Notes: a model not told the origin generated them from the sequence alone. A stretch of 64,000 bases of DNA from Stomoxys calcitrans (GCF_963082655.1 NC_081553.1:33831978-33895977), one strand, 5' to 3'. Positions 1-12,362 are shown, counted from the stretch's first letter. Translations and numbers: made by a program.

Positions 1-1052
1 ACCCGATTTGTCTGAAATTTTGCATGAGGTGTTTTGTTATAATTTCCAATATCTATGTTGAGTATGGTTCAAATCGGTTCATAACCTGATATAGCTGTCA
101 TATAAACCGATCTGGGGTCTTGAGATCTTTAGCCTTTAGAGGGCGCAATTCTTATCCGATTTGTCTGAAATTTAGCATGAGGTGTTTTGTTATAATTTCC
201 AACATCTGTGTTGAGTATGGTTTAAATCGGTCCATAACCTGATATAGCTGTCATATAAACCGATCTGGGGTCTTGAGTTCTTCAGCCTCTAGAGGGCGCA
301 ATTCCTATCCGATTTGGCTGAAATTTTGCATGAGTTGTTTTGTTATGGCCTCCAACAACTGTGCCAAATATGGTTGAAATCGGTTCATAAGCTGATATAG
401 CTGCCATATAAACCGATCTGGGATTTTGATTTCTTGAGCCTCAAGACGGCCTAATTATTATCCGATTTGGCTGTAATTTTGTACAGCGACTTTTTTCATG
501 ACCTCCAACATACGTGTCAAATATGGTCTGAATCGGTCTTTAACCTGTTACAGCTCCCCTATAAACCGATTACCCTATTTTATTGGGTTGCCCAAAAAGT
601 AATTGCGGATTTTTCATATAGTCGGCGTTGACAAATTTTTTCACATCTTTGGACTCTGTAGTTGCATTCTTTCTTCTGTCAGTTATCAGCTGCTACTTTT
701 AGCTTGTTTTAGAAAAAAAGTGTAAAAAAGTATATTTGATTAAAGTTTATTCTAAGTTTTATTAAAAATGCATTTACTTTCTTTTAAAAAATCCGCAATT
801 ACTTTTTGGGCAACCCAATACTTCTAGAGCCCCTAAAAGGCCGAATTCTTATTCGATTTGGCTGAAATTTTACACATATACTTCTACTGTGGTCTCCAAC
901 ATTCATTTGAATTAGCAAAGCAATTTGTTTCTTTTATCCTTTGTTTATCTAAAAAGAGATATCGGGAAAGAACTCGAGAAATGCGATCCATGGTATATAA
1001 GATTCGGGGGTTATATAAGATTCGGCCCGGCCCGGCATGCTTTTACTTGTTT
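1..1052 (-). repeat. 153-A element, reversed, left-terminal half
   Basis: Reversed 153-A units, recognised by ATAGCTGTCATATAAACCGA, GAGGGCGCAATTC and TATCCGATTTG boxes. The element runs off the window start and finishes at its own terminus, where GGCCCGGCCCGG and TTTTACTTGTTTT are the reverse of the family's left end. The motif TATATAAGATTCGG is duplicated just inside the terminus. A MITE-1 copy interrupts it at 583-818. No coding capacity is credible. Confidence 0.8.
583..818 (+). mobile_element. MITE-1 copy 1 (mariner-type MITE)
   Basis: A 236-bp element with terminal inverted repeats: TTGGGTTGCCCAAAAAGTAA plus TTGCGGATTTTT on the left, and the inverse ending in CAACCCAA on the right. TA is duplicated on both sides (581-582, 819-820), as expected for Tc1/mariner transposition. 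The interior has no ORF, so it needs a transposase from elsewhere. It sits inside a 153-A unit and is therefore younger than that repeat. Confidence 0.92.
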
Positions 1053-1400
1053 TCATCTAATTTGGCTGAAATTTGCCATACAGACTTCTGTTACAACTTT
1101 CAACATCTGTGTCAAGTATGATCCGAGTCGGTGTATAAATTGGAAAAGCCCCCATATAAACCTATCTCCGGATTTTAATTCTTGACCCCCTAGAAGCCTT
1201 AATTATCCCCTGACTATGCTGAAACTTGGCACCATAACTTCTGTTCTGACTTACAACGTCTGTGCCAAGTATGCTCCAAATCGGTCTACAAACTGATATA
1301 ACCCCCATATAAACCGATCCCGGGATTTGACTTCGTGAACCCCCTGAAACCAAAATTTTCACCTGATTTGGCCGTAACATGGCACAAAAACTCCAGTTCT
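1053..1400 (-). repeat. 153-A-like units, diverged and truncated
   Basis: About two diverged reversed units (TTTGGCTGAAATTTGCC, CCCATATAAACCGATC) directly follow the terminus of the preceding element. Neither end module is present, so this is a fragment of a separate, older copy. Confidence 0.65.
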
Positions 1401-1423
1401 GACTTCTGACCCGAATCTCAAAG

Positions 1424-1850
1424 ACGAAGCCCATTTATGAATCAGAATGGACCAAATGATGGTGTAGGCGGAAACATGGACATCTAACATCTATTATCAT
1501 GCCTATCAACCTAGCCTAAGACTGTCTAGACTTCTGCAGATTCGAAAAAGATGAATTTGATTTTTTAGACCGTAAGATTCCAGCCTCCTCACCCTGTACG
1601 ATAGTGGTGCAGATAAATTTTAACCGAAGCCCAATCAAAGCGAAGCCCATTTATGAATCAGAATGGACCAAATGATGGTGGAAACCTAGACATTTGATAT
1701 CTGTTATCAAGCCTTTCAACCTAGCCTAGGATTGTCTGCACTTCTGCAGATTCGAAGAAGATGAATCTGATTTCGTTGGACCGTAAGATTCCAGCCTCCT
1801 CACCCTGTACGATAGTGATGGATAGGGGTGCAGACATAATTTTGACCGAA
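1424..1850. repeat. Tandem duplication, 217-bp unit
   Basis: Two direct copies starting CGAAGCCCATTTATGAATCA at 1424 and 1641. They share the run GACCGTAAGATTCCAGCCTC and the block CTCACCCTGTACGATAGTG. The copies differ at scattered sites and by small indels. No coding match was recognised, so the origin is unknown. Confidence 0.85.
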
Positions 1851-3328
1851 ACTTAAATAGAAACTAATTTGGGCATAATTCTCATTTGACACAAAACCGA
1901 AACAAAATTTTCTGTTGAACATATTTCACTTTTTCCTAAGCATGAGACTTTAACTCAACACATTTAGTACCTCCTTACAAGTTCCTGAAACTCGTGCTGA
2001 TGCATACGACCACCAACAAAGTTGCTGCTTTAGAATCTTTGCTCAAAAAAGCAAAGCCTGGTCAGACCAAGAAGAAAAACCACACGTTTCATTGCAAGCA
2101 AAACGAAAGTTGGCAACAAGTGCTGCATGCAGCAAAACAACATTTGCACAGGTGCATGCAACCCAACTCACAGGCACCAAGCTCTCTTGGACACAAAAAC
2201 TTAAAACTGAAAATCATGATCACCAGCCATGTGTTTTTTTTTTATTTCATTCGCTTTACTTCATTACTCGTAGGTACTGTTTTTTTAGCATTAAGCCGTC
2301 GGCGGCTCTAAACAGCAGAAGCAATGCACGCCGACGCAAAGTCTTAAAAATCGGCCATCTTCACTTCTACGCTAAATGCTGTTAACAGTACAGCCAACAG
2401 CAAAATCGTTTAAGGCCATAATTTTGTTAATACTTAAATCATTTGAGAGACTCCAAAAAAAAACAAAAACAAAAACAATTTACCCATGTTAAGCTGTTGA
2501 CTGATGAACTGGGCTATGATGAGTGGGTATATGTTTTAGTGTGTGTGTGTGTGTCTTTGTGTGTTTTATTATTTTAATAACAATGAAATTGGTAGCAAAA
2601 TATTGTGATTCCCGTTGCAAAGCCTCCACCAATCAGAAGATGAACTCTAGGCATCTTGTTTTTCAATAAAATTCACTTTAGTTTAAGACTCTCTCTCCCA
2701 AGGTGTTCTGCTAAAACTCATCTCAATTGGCTTCAATTCGTATAAATCTCTTGAATTGTAGCTCTCTCTCTCTCTCTCATATAGCCCGAAGAGACAATAA
2801 TACTAATAAACTTCGTTACTCTTTGCCTTAAACTTCGTATTCTCCACCAAGAGGTGGCTGAGCAAGTTGAATGCTTGTTAACATGCATATAAAAATTTAT
2901 CTCTTTTAGTTTTGGCAGAAGCGTTAAAATACTCTTGCCCTAGGCCCATTGCTACTTGTGTTTTCTAGATGTTGTCAGTGCTGCTTAACTGTGGTGAAGG
3001 GCTTCACAAGGGATCGAACTTGATTAGGTATAAAGAAGAGCAGTGAATACGTCTAATATGAGGCATAACGAATATTTATAATATTTACTTGAATCAGTCA
3101 ATTTAAAATTGAATTTTTTTTGTAGAAGTTCTTTTTGGCGTGTGTCCAGCGTTAGGTCAAGAGCCTGAAGTTGCAATGATTATTTGGACTGTCGTACAAA
3201 CGAGGTCATGCCTTTTTAGCGCCAGAAAGCCCAAAAGACCTTCACCATCACCTCAGTCTTGCTGTTGTCATAGAAATCGTCCAATCTACAACGAAGTGGT
3301 CAAGCAAGGAAGTGGAAAAGGTTTACTA
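1851..3328. other. Single-copy-looking AT-rich spacer with microsatellites
   Basis: I see no recognisable gene. It contains a poly-T run near 2228, an A/C-rich stretch near 2458-2480, a GT microsatellite at 2541-2554 and a CT microsatellite at 2762-2779. Short open frames (1994-2311, 3140-3373) have low-complexity translations and no family resemblance. A MITE-1 copy abuts the right side. Confidence 0.6.
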
Positions 3329-3564
3329 TTGGGTTGCCCAAAAAGTAATTGCGGATTTTTCAAAAGAAAGTAAATGCATTTTTAATAAAACTTAGAATGA
3401 ACTTTAATCAAATATACTTTTTTTACACTTTTTTTCTAAAGCAAGCTTAAAGTAACAGCTGATAACTGACAGAAGAAAGAATGCAATTACAGAGTCACAA
3501 GCTGTGAAAAAATTTGTCAACGCCGACTATATGAAAAATCCGCAATTACTTTTTGGGCAACCCA
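3329..3564 (-). mobile_element. MITE-1 copy 2
   Basis: Reverse-oriented MITE-1, about 236 bp, with TTGGGTTGCCCAAAAAGTAA at the left edge and GGGCAACCCA at the right. TA precedes it at 3327-3328. The right edge (CCCATATATA) has lost one base of the inverted repeat. Confidence 0.9.
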
Positions 3565-3569
3565 TATAT

Positions 3570-4480
3570 AAGTCACATGATTGGTGCTCATCAGCGATCC
3601 ATTCTTGGCTATATTTTTGGCCACCTATTTTCCTGTCACCCCTTGATGGAACGAAATCAAGCAGGGCACGACAGCTTTCCTATGGTTCGAAGAAAATCTT
3701 TACATCTCCTAAGCAGTCCTGACCTCATAATGACCTACCCTAGAGCCTTTTCCGCCTCTTTATTATCCACGTAAATCTGGATGTCGCCCCCCTACATCAT
3801 AACTTCAATATCTCGAAGACCTAAGTGTAAAAGATGCTACATCCGTCCTGAACTTTAATTTCGGGGAACCCAATGTAGACTCTTGCCATTCAATAGGCCA
3901 GAATAAAGAATAAGGCAGATTACCTTCTCTCTCCAAAGAGGTGTAGCACTGCGGCACGACTTTCGGTCTCGGCTATAAAAAGGAGGCCATTTATCATTGA
4001 GCTTAAACTTTAATCGGACTGCACTCATTGATAGGTGAGAAGTTTGCCCCTGTTCCTTAGTGGAATGTTCATGGGCAAAATTTGTAATTTGCATTACCTC
4101 CAGCCCACAGATTCCTTTTCGTGAATACGGCCTTCAGTGGTTGAACAAAGAATAATGCTCACAGTTTTAGGAACGTCATACTTCCGCACACCCAAGTCAT
4201 AGTTTTCTCCTTGCTACAGAGATATTAACTGTGGACTTTTCCTTTGAAGTGCAGTTGCCCAGAGCCTGATGCTGTATCAGGCATTCATAGGTGAGAATCG
4301 GTCGTACTGTTCCCGGCCTTAGCCCTTAACACCTGCCTAATGGGTTGCGACTGGGATAGACATTATTCAGTCTATTCCTAACATTCCTTCTCCAGTTCAG
4401 TTTCAGGTCATGGATCACGACCAGATATTTTGCCTCCGGAAAGAGCGGCAAATTTATAAGGATAGGTTCCCTATCTTCCA
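3570..4480 (-). pseudogene. LOA/I-group LINE ORF2 3' remnant (RT thumb to RNase H)
   Basis: On the minus strand, 4477-4130 encodes FPEAKYLVVIHDLKLNWRRN, a frame break, then RPILTYECL. These match the region after the RT catalytic motif in LOA/I-type LINEs, where KYLGVILD, LNW and RPILTYG are conserved. Further downstream, 3800-3640 reads IQIYVDNKEAEKALG, which resembles the start of the RNase H domain those clades carry. Stops and frameshifts are frequent. A SINE-1 fragment (3936-4093) lies between the two parts. Clade assignment is from motifs only. Confidence 0.6.
3936..4093 (+). mobile_element. SINE-1 fragment (body and 3' end)
   Basis: Carries the SINE-1 body blocks CTCCAAAGAGGTGTAGCACT, GGCTATAAAAAGGAGG, ATCATTGAGCTTAAACTT and TGGAATGTTCATGGGCAAAA. 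The tRNA-like head is missing. It lies within the decayed LINE on the other strand. Confidence 0.85.
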
Positions 4481-4670
4481 ATGCGTCAATTGAAGCGGGA
4501 TTGTCTGTAAAGACATGAGCTTTAACATAGCCCCACAAAAACATAGTCTAGAGACGCCCAAATGATCTGTTCCAAACGTGAAATAAAATGTTCACCGAAC
4601 TCGCCTCTCAACAACTCCTTAGTTACGCATGCTGTGTGGCATGTGGCACCGTCTTGTTGAAACTACATGG
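4480..4670 (-). pseudogene. mariner-family transposase remnant (catalytic segment)
   Basis: Minus-strand reading gives WFQQDGATCHTA then LLRGEFGEHF, a break, and FLWGYVKAHVFTDNPASIDA. These are DDE-domain signatures of a Tc1/mariner (IS630 superfamily) transposase. The same family occurs at 46605-46993. The C-terminal end is fused directly to LINE sequence at about 4480, producing a meaningless 72-residue chimeric frame (4326-4544). Confidence 0.75.
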
Positions 4671-4673
4671 GGC

Positions 4674-6622
4674 CAAGACTTTAACTCGAGAGATCGGTCT
4701 ATATGGCAGCTATATCCAAATCTGGAATGATCTGGGCCAAATTGGAGAAGGTTATCGAAGAGATTAACACAACTCACTGTCCCAAATTTCGGCGACATCG
4801 GTCAATACATGCGCATTTTATGGGCCTAAGACCTTAAGTCGAGAGATCGGTGTATATGACAGCTATATCCAAATCAGGACCGATCTGGGTAGAATATCAA
4901 TGGGCTTAACACAACTCACTGCCTCAAATTTCGGCGACGTCGGAAAATAAATGCGTCTTTTATGGGCCCAGAACCTTAATTCGAGAGATTGGTCTATATG
5001 GCAGCTATATCCAAATCTTGACCGATCTGGGCCAAATTGAAGAGGGTTGTCGAAGAGCTTAACACTACTCACTTTCCCAAATTTCAGCAAAATCGGATAA
5101 TAAATGTAGCTTTTTTGGGTCTAAGACACTAAATCGTCAGATCGGTCTATATGGCAGCTATATCCAAATCTGGACCAATCTGGGCCAAATTGTAGGGGGA
5201 TATTGAAGGGCCTAACACAACTCACTGTCCCAAATTTCGGCGAAATCGGTCAATAAATGCGCCTTTTATGGGCCTAAGACCCTAAATCGGCAGATCGGTC
5301 TACATGGGAGCTATATCCAAATCAGAACCGATCTGAGCCAAATTGCAGAAGGATATCGAAGAGTTTAACAAAACTCACTTTCCCAAATTTCAACAAAATC
5401 GGATAATAAATGTGGCTATTATAGGCCTAAGACCCTAAATCGTCGGATCCGTCTATATGGCAGCTATATCTAAATCTGAACCGATCTGGGCCAAATTGAA
5501 GAGGGTTGTCGAAGAGCTTAACACAACTTACTGTCCCAAATTTCAACAAATCGGATAATAAATGTAGCTTTTATAGGCCTAAGACCCTAAATCGGAGGAT
5601 CGGTCTATATGGCAGCTAGATCCAAATCTGAACCGATCTGGGTCAAATTAACGAAGGATGTCGAAGGGCCTAACACAACTCACTGTCCTAAATTTCTGCG
5701 AAATCGGATAATAAATGTGGCTTTTATGGGCCCAAAACCTTAAGAAGAGAGATCGATCTGTATGGCAGCTATATCCAAATCTGGACCGATCTGGGACAAA
5801 TTGAAGAGGGTTGTCTAAGAGCTAAACACAACTCTCTGTCCCAAATTTCAACAAAATCGGATAATAAATGTAGCTTTTATGGGCCTAAGACCCTTAATCA
5901 GCGGATCAGTCTATATGACAGCTATATCCAAATCTGGACCGATCTGAGCCAAATTGACGAGGGATGTCGAAGAGCTTAACACAACTCACTTTCCCAAATT
6001 TTTAGCAAAATCTTTTAATAAATGTAGCTTTTATGGACGCAAGACCCTAAATCGGAGGATCGGTCTATATGGCAGCTATATCCAAATCTGAACCGATCTG
6101 GGCCAAATTGAAGAGGGTTGTCAAAGAGCTTAACACAACTCACTGTCCCAAATTTCAACAAAATCGGATAATAAATGTTGCTTTTATTGGCCTAGGACCC
6201 TAAATCGGCGGATCGGTCTATATGGGGGCTATATCCAAAACTGGACCGATCCAAGCCAAATTTCAGAGGGATTTCGAAGGGCCTAACACAACTCACTTTC
6301 CCAAATTTCAACAAAATCGGATAATAAATGTTGCTTTTATTGGCCTAGGACCCTAAATCGGCCGATCGGTCTATATGGCAGCTATATCCAAATCTGGATC
6401 GATCTAAGCCAAATTACAGAAGGATATCGAAGAGCTTAACACAACTCACCGTCCCAAATTTCAACAAAATGGGATAATAAAAAAAAGATAAAAGCTACTT
6501 TTATGGGCCTAAGACCCTAAATCGGTGGATCAGTCTATATGGCGGCTATATCAATATATAGTCCGATATAGCCCATCTTCGAACTTTACCTGCTTATGGA
6601 CAAAAAACGAATCTGTGCAAAG
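4674..6622 (+). repeat. 153-B array, about 12 units, both ends truncated
   Basis: Units begin GATCGGTCTATATGGCAGCT and contain CACAACTCACTGTCCCAAAT and GGCCTAAGACCCTAAATCGG. Unit starts read at 4692, 4845, 4987, 5140, 5293, 5446, 5598, 5751, 5904, 6058, 6211, 6364 and 6528. Most steps are exactly 153. Exceptions are 142, 152, 154 and 164; the last comes from an A-rich insertion near 6480. The left end is cut by mariner debris. The right end stops inside the post-array segment (AAAGAATCTGTGCAAAGTTT type) before the microsatellite. Confidence 0.9.
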
Positions 6623-7805
6623 TTTACAGCAGCCCCATTTTTGCTGAAACAACAGTAATGTTTGCTTTCCCATTTTCAGCAGACAAAAATTGCTGTTTTA
6701 TCAAACATTTTTGCTGTTTTTGCAAACATTTTTGCGGTTTTGAATAACAAATTTGGTTGTGTGTAGGCCTATTGATGATATGTGACGAAAAAAGTGTGGC
6801 AGATTGGTTTGCTTCCGAAAATTACGCTTTAGGTACTTATCGGTCCCAACGGTCCCAATTCGAACCATATAAAGATAGATGAGAAACGCTTTAGATTGAT
6901 TCCAAATCTAGATTGGCCCTCAAAATTAAACCGACTTTTATAGTAGCGCTCTCAATTTGCTTCGTCGATGCAGTTCTCTCCCACAAGAGTCGAAAAGAGC
7001 ATCCCCGTAAAAAATGGTGTCCCCCTAGTGTAGTTACGTTTCCTAACCAATACTAATGTTCAAATGTGTGAAGTGTGTGTGAAGTGTATCACACAGTGTC
7101 ACATAATTTATTCACCATTACCACTGTACAATTATGGGCTTTATGACAGATTAATTAATTGGATTGTCTCCTTCTCTCTGCCTCCTTTGTGAATCTCTCT
7201 TCTCATTCGTATGACAATTGATCTTTTAGCTTTCTTTGGACAAGTCGTAAAGAATAGTTTATGATGATTTCGGGGGACTTGTGCCCTTAACACTTCTTTT
7301 CCCCTTTATTAATTGTGGTGGGAATTGTCTCGATTGTTTATGCTTTGTGAGTGAATGAATGCAACTTACAAAGCCTTATGGGCAATAAAATGTGGAATTC
7401 TTTTTTTTTTTTGGAAGCCGCTTTTCATTAATTAGATCATGAATAAAATTGTTGTTGTTTTACTTTTCAAGGGATTGAATATGCCCGGAATCGTGGGAGA
7501 ACTCAAATGAAAGAGGGAATTTCGATGTTAATTCCAGGAATTGACATTTATGACTTAATGAATGAAGTTGTATATGGGTTGACGCGTGGTTTGAAAGAGT
7601 GAAGAAAATGAAAAGGCATTGTCAATTAAATGAAGTTTTCAATGGTGTTAAATACATTATTTTAATGTGGGTTGTATTGTTGTAAAAATACAGAAGACAT
7701 CAAGAAAGAACTTCAAATTGGTTTTGGTAACGTTTCAAAATTTCATGTATTATTTATTATTTATTTAAAAAAAAAAAATTATCCTAATTTATTATTTATT
7801 TATTA
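6623..7805. other. AT-rich spacer
   Basis: Begins with imperfect repeats of CAAACATTTTTGCTGTTTTT (about 6650-6745). The remainder is AT-rich with poly-T near 7400 and poly-A near 7770. No coding or RNA signal was recognised. Confidence 0.5.
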
Positions 7806-9580
7806 CTAGCCGAACGGGGCCCGCTCCGCTGCGCCTTCTTTAACTCCCTAATATCTTTTTAGTGTGTGCACTCATTGATGTGTGAGAATTCCTTCTCGAT
7901 TCCTGGTGGTAATGTTCTTCCTAAGGGTAATGTTCTCTTTAGGGGAGGGATGACACCTCAGACATTTCAAATTCGTGCTGCACTTCCAAATCCCTTTAAT
8001 TTGAGCCCCACGTTGCCATGGCCGGTAAATATGAACCGTTTGGAGGGTTTTTTGGGATTGGGGCGGCCACCGGCACGTTGCACTGTAAATATTAGGTTGC
8101 CCAAAAAGTAATTGCGGATTTTTTAAAAGAAAGTAAATGCATTTTTAATTAAACTTAGAATGAACTTTAATCAAATATACATTTTTTACACTTTTTTTCT
8201 AAAGCAAGCTAAAAGTAACAGCTGATTACAGACAGAAGAAAGAATGCAATTACAGAGTCACAAGCTGTGAAAAAATTTGTCAACGCCGACTATATGAAAA
8301 ATCCGCAATTACTTTTTGGGCAACCCAATAGATATCAAATTCTTCTTTTTCGCAACGGAAATGAAGTTCAGTTTTCGCAACGGAAATGAAGTTCAAATTC
8401 GTTTTCTACTCTCAAATACCTTTCATTGAGTCCCATATTGTCATAATGGATCAAATAACCCATTTGACGTATATTTAGGAGGAAAAGCGCCACTTAGACT
8501 TGAACGCAAATAGTATTCGTAATCTACTCTCTAGTACCTTTCATTTGAGTCCCATATAGCCATGGTCGGCTATTATGCCCATTTGAGGGTATTTGGGGGT
8601 GGGCGACCTCCCATTACTTGGACCTAATATTTAATGACATATTTGTAATCTACTGCCTAATACTTTTCATTTGAGTCCCATATTGACATGAACTTCCAAT
8701 ATATCTGTTTAGAGGAGTTTTGGGGTTGGGGGGCCCGCTGGGTACTTAGACCCAAATTCTAATACTAACTTTGTTTTCTGGTCTCCAATACCTTTCATTT
8801 GATACCCTTATTGTGCCTATCGGACCACTTTCGAATATGGGCGGCGTTTTGGGGGTAAGGGAGTGGATCCGACTCCAAACGATATCCAAGAATTATATAG
8901 CCTATGTTTCCCTCCAGACAAACGTACACAATCTATGAACATTTTAAGAAAATCGGTTCAACCAATTATCATATAGTAATAATGGGGTGGCGTGACCTAC
9001 TATACTTTGATCTGATTTTGTGTGCCAGATTCTAAATCTATCTACTCCCGAATACCTATCATTTAAGTCCCATATTGACATGAACGTCCAATATGTTGCT
9101 TGGGGAAAATTTTGGGGTTGGGGCGGAACGATGGGTACTGAGACTCACATTTTAATACCAAATTCGTATTCTACTTTCCAATACCTTTCATTTGATACCT
9201 ATATTGTCCCGATTGGTCCACTGTTGATTTTGCTATGGGTTTTTGACATAAGGGGGAGGGTCCGTCCCCCTTCCGATACCGACGATGCTTCTTTCCATAC
9301 CAACCTACACAATATGCGAAAATTTCGAGAAAATCGGTTCTGCCGTTTTTCAGTCTATACGGAACAACCAAATCGAGTCCCATATATCCGTGATTGGCCA
9401 ATTTTGGGCGTTTTTATGGGAGTGGGGTGACCCCCCTATACTTCGACATGAATTTGTATGCCAGATTCGTTATCTTCTCCCGCACACTTTTCATTTGATA
9501 GCCATATTGTCCATATCGGTCCACTTTTGATTTTGGGTGATGTTTTTGGGGTAACGTTGGAGGGTCCGCCCCCTCCCGTT
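7806..9580 (-). mobile_element. Hel-1 non-autonomous Helitron, reversed, 5'-truncated
   Basis: The left edge reads ACTAGCCGAACGGGGCCCGC. In element orientation this is a GC-rich near-palindrome followed by CTAG and then T, as at a Helitron 3' end. The interior holds diverged units containing CATTTGAGTCCCATAT (reversed). The element's own TC...TTTGTTTG start is missing where it meets the next Helitron near 9580. MITE-1 copy 3 is nested at 8092-8328. No Rep/helicase coding was seen. Confidence 0.72.
8092..8328 (-). mobile_element. MITE-1 copy 3
   Basis: 237 bp, TA at 8090-8091 and 8329-8330. The left inverted repeat begins TTAGG instead of TTGGG. It is nested in the reversed Helitron. Confidence 0.92.
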
Positions 9581-9585
9581 ATAAA

Positions 9586-11237
9586 TCTTATATATAAAAA
9601 TCAATTTGCGTTTGTTTGTAGGTTTGTTTTGGTTGGTTTGTTGGTTTGCATGTTTGTGTTTTCCTTATAGACTCAGAAACGGCTGAACCGATTTTCTTGA
9701 AATGTTCACCGATGGTGCCTAATGACCCCGTGGTGAAAATATGTTACTGGATTTTTTGATATCTGAAGGGGGGGCGGACCCTCCCCCTTACCCTAATTTT
9801 CAGAAACCCCAGATCTCGGAGATGGGTGGTGCGAAATTTTGTGTGCTCTCTTATAGTAACCTACAAACAAAAATTTGGTATTTAAATTTCGGATGGGGTA
9901 CCTAGGGGGGCTGCCCCTACCTTTAAACCTACCAAACATATATTTAGACCAATCACGACAATATGGGACTCAAAAGAAAGGTATTTAGGATAAGAAAACG
10001 TATCTGATATCTAATTGTCGCACCAAGTGCTAGGGAGACCACCCCAACCCCCAAAACACCCCTAAATCGGACATATTTACCAACCATGGCAATATGGGAC
10101 TCAAATGAAAGGTATTTGCGAGTAGAATACGAATCTGATATCCAAATTCGGGACAAAGTTTTCGGGGGTCCATCCCTTTCCCAAAACACCCCCCCAAACC
10201 GGACTTAGTGGCCGCCCATCCCCCAAAACACCCCTCAAACTGGTCATGTTTGCCGACTATGGAAATATGGGGCTCAAATTAAAGGTATTTGGGAGTAGAC
10301 CACGTATCTGATATCAACATTAGGGACCAACTGTCCAGGGGACGTCCCACCACCATAACAACCCCCAAAAAGGACGAATTTGCTTACCAAGTCAATTCGG
10401 GTCTTAAAGAGAATGGAACTAAATATTCATAGTTCTTGGGGCATATACCCCAAACCGGACATATTTGCTGACTGCTGCAATAAGAATTTTAAATGAGATA
10501 AGAAAACGAATTTGATATCCAATTTTGAGGCCAACGGAAATATGGGCTTCACTTGTCCACTTTCGGGACAAATTTTCTGGGGATCCACACCTTTTCCGAA
10601 ATACCCCACAGACAGCAATTTTTTACTGACCATCGCGATATGGGGCTCAAATAAAGGAATTTGGGAGTAGAATACGAATTTGATATCCAAATGTAGGACC
10701 ATGTATTTAGGGCATCACCCCTTCCTTAAAACACCCCCCAAAGGTTAAAAATTGTTCGACCATGCCAATATGTGGCTCAAATGAAAGGTATTTGAGATTA
10801 GAAAACGAATTTGATAACCTGTGTTTGGTGGACGCCTCATCCTGTAAACTCCTCTTAAGCCGATGGCAATATGGGGTTTAAATAAATGGTATTTGAGAGA
10901 ATAGCTCGATGCTGATATTTTTTCAGGGCCAAGTATCTGGGGGACCACCTCTCCCCCGAAAACACCACTAAATCAGACATCATGATAATATCGGGCTGAA
11001 ATGAAGCATTTTAAGAATGGAGTACACCTTCCATCCAAACTTAAATTCGTAGACCATTAAAGATGTGATTCAGATAAAGGCACTTATATTGTTAAACTGT
11101 TAGTCAAGCGATATACTATTTTCGTAGCATGGTGTTTCACTAAAAGCTCTTTAATTGTCGAAAATAAATAATTAAAGGAAAATGTTGTTCCATATAAAGT
11201 AAAAGAAGGCGCAGCGGAGCGGGCCCGGTCCAGCTAG
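9586..11237 (+). mobile_element. Hel-1 non-autonomous Helitron, full length
   Basis: Starts TCTTATATATAAAAATCAAT after an A and ends CAGCTAG (CTAG at 11234-11237) before a T, the Helitron insertion rule. GCGGAGCGGGCCCGG just before the end forms an imperfect stem. The interior includes GGGGCGGACCCTCCCCCTTA and several diverged units with ATATGGGACTCAAATGAAAG at irregular 130-170 bp steps. It has no RepHel ORF, so mobility would have been in trans. It is arranged head to head with the preceding copy. Confidence 0.78.
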
Positions 11238-11239
11238 TC

Positions 11240-12319
11240 TTTCATAAAATACGTGAATACATTTATCTTCCTTACCCCAAGCCATATTTGAATTTATTTC
11301 TTTCCGATTCCGGAACATAAAAGACGTTTTAATATGTCAATTTCATTCCATTACAGTACAGTACTCCATCACCAGATGCATGAGCTTTAATAATTTTTCC
11401 ATTTGCAAGATAAACATCATTACCAATTTCTGTATTCAAAGATGTGAAGAACTGATGATGATTACAACTTATATGGTAGCTCGCTTCAGAATCAATGTAC
11501 CACTTGCCTTGGCTCAATTATCCCCAGAATTCAAGCAAAATTCATTACTAACATTTGTGTCCGTATTATCTGATGTCTTCTTTCGGCTAAATTTGCTCTC
11601 CTTCTTGTCCAAATTCTTCTTGTGACAAACACACTTCATATGACCCATAAATTTTAAAGTTGATTTATTTATCATCTTCAATGCATTACTCGGTGACTCA
11701 CTTTCTTGACAACCGTTCTGTTTTCTCTTGTATTCTTGAATGAGTTTTTCTTTTACGGGATCCAATGTCAAATCAGCATTATCACGATTTTAAAGAGCAA
11801 TAATTATGGAATTGTATTCATCTGGCAAGCTTCCCAAATTTTCACCCAATCCATTCAATCTATCGACTATTTCCAGCTTTTCAGAAATTTGTGCTTCCCT
11901 ACATTGACCATTCTTCAGTTGCATACGAAACTGTTTCAAGCATTTCAGAAATGTGTGCTTCCATACATTGACCATTCTTCAGTAGTTGCGTGCGACACTA
12001 TTTCTTCAAAAGCCTCACCTTGTTTTATAAAGTTGCCTCTTCGTGAATATTTCTTAATGATTACGAATACTGATGAGCAGTTTTCAAGGCCTATTGTTGC
12101 ACGAGCTTTTCCATCTTTGGATTTACAAATTCCATCGGGAGTACCAGGCTCTTCTTTGCAAACTATTTCCCACAAATCCTCCCTAATCAGCAAGAGTTCC
12201 AATTTGTATTTCCATATCTGATACCATTGTACATTGATGTCTCCGTATGACAAAGATTTCCTTTTGAAATGACTATCTGAATTTCGGAAGAGAAACACTA
12301 TCACCTTATCTCTCAACAT
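11240..12319 (-). pseudogene. Ty1/copia-type gag-protease remnant
   Basis: Minus strand, N to C: a gag segment from the ATG at 12319 (KYKLELLLIREDLWEIVC, ICKSKDGKARATIGLEN); a second gag segment (LEIVDRLNGLGENLGSLPDE, EYNSIIIAL) near 11880-11790; TLDPVKEKLIQEYKRK; a damaged zinc knuckle (FMGHMKCVCHKKN) near 11640; and a protease start WYIDSEASYHIS near 11500. The copia protease signature is normally DSG, so the glycine has become E. Frameshifts separate the parts. A roughly 64-bp stretch (TCAGAAATTTGTGCTTCC type) is duplicated near 11877 and 11941. Integrase and RT are absent. Confidence 0.72.
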
Positions 12320-12362
12320 GATTGGATTTGATTCAACTTGTCAGTTCTATATAAAAGAAAAC

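Noticed and set aside
1994..2385. Overlapping frames of about 100 residues
   Set aside because: Composition is that of random AT/CA-rich DNA, the two frames overlap, and no motif or homologous family is recognisable.
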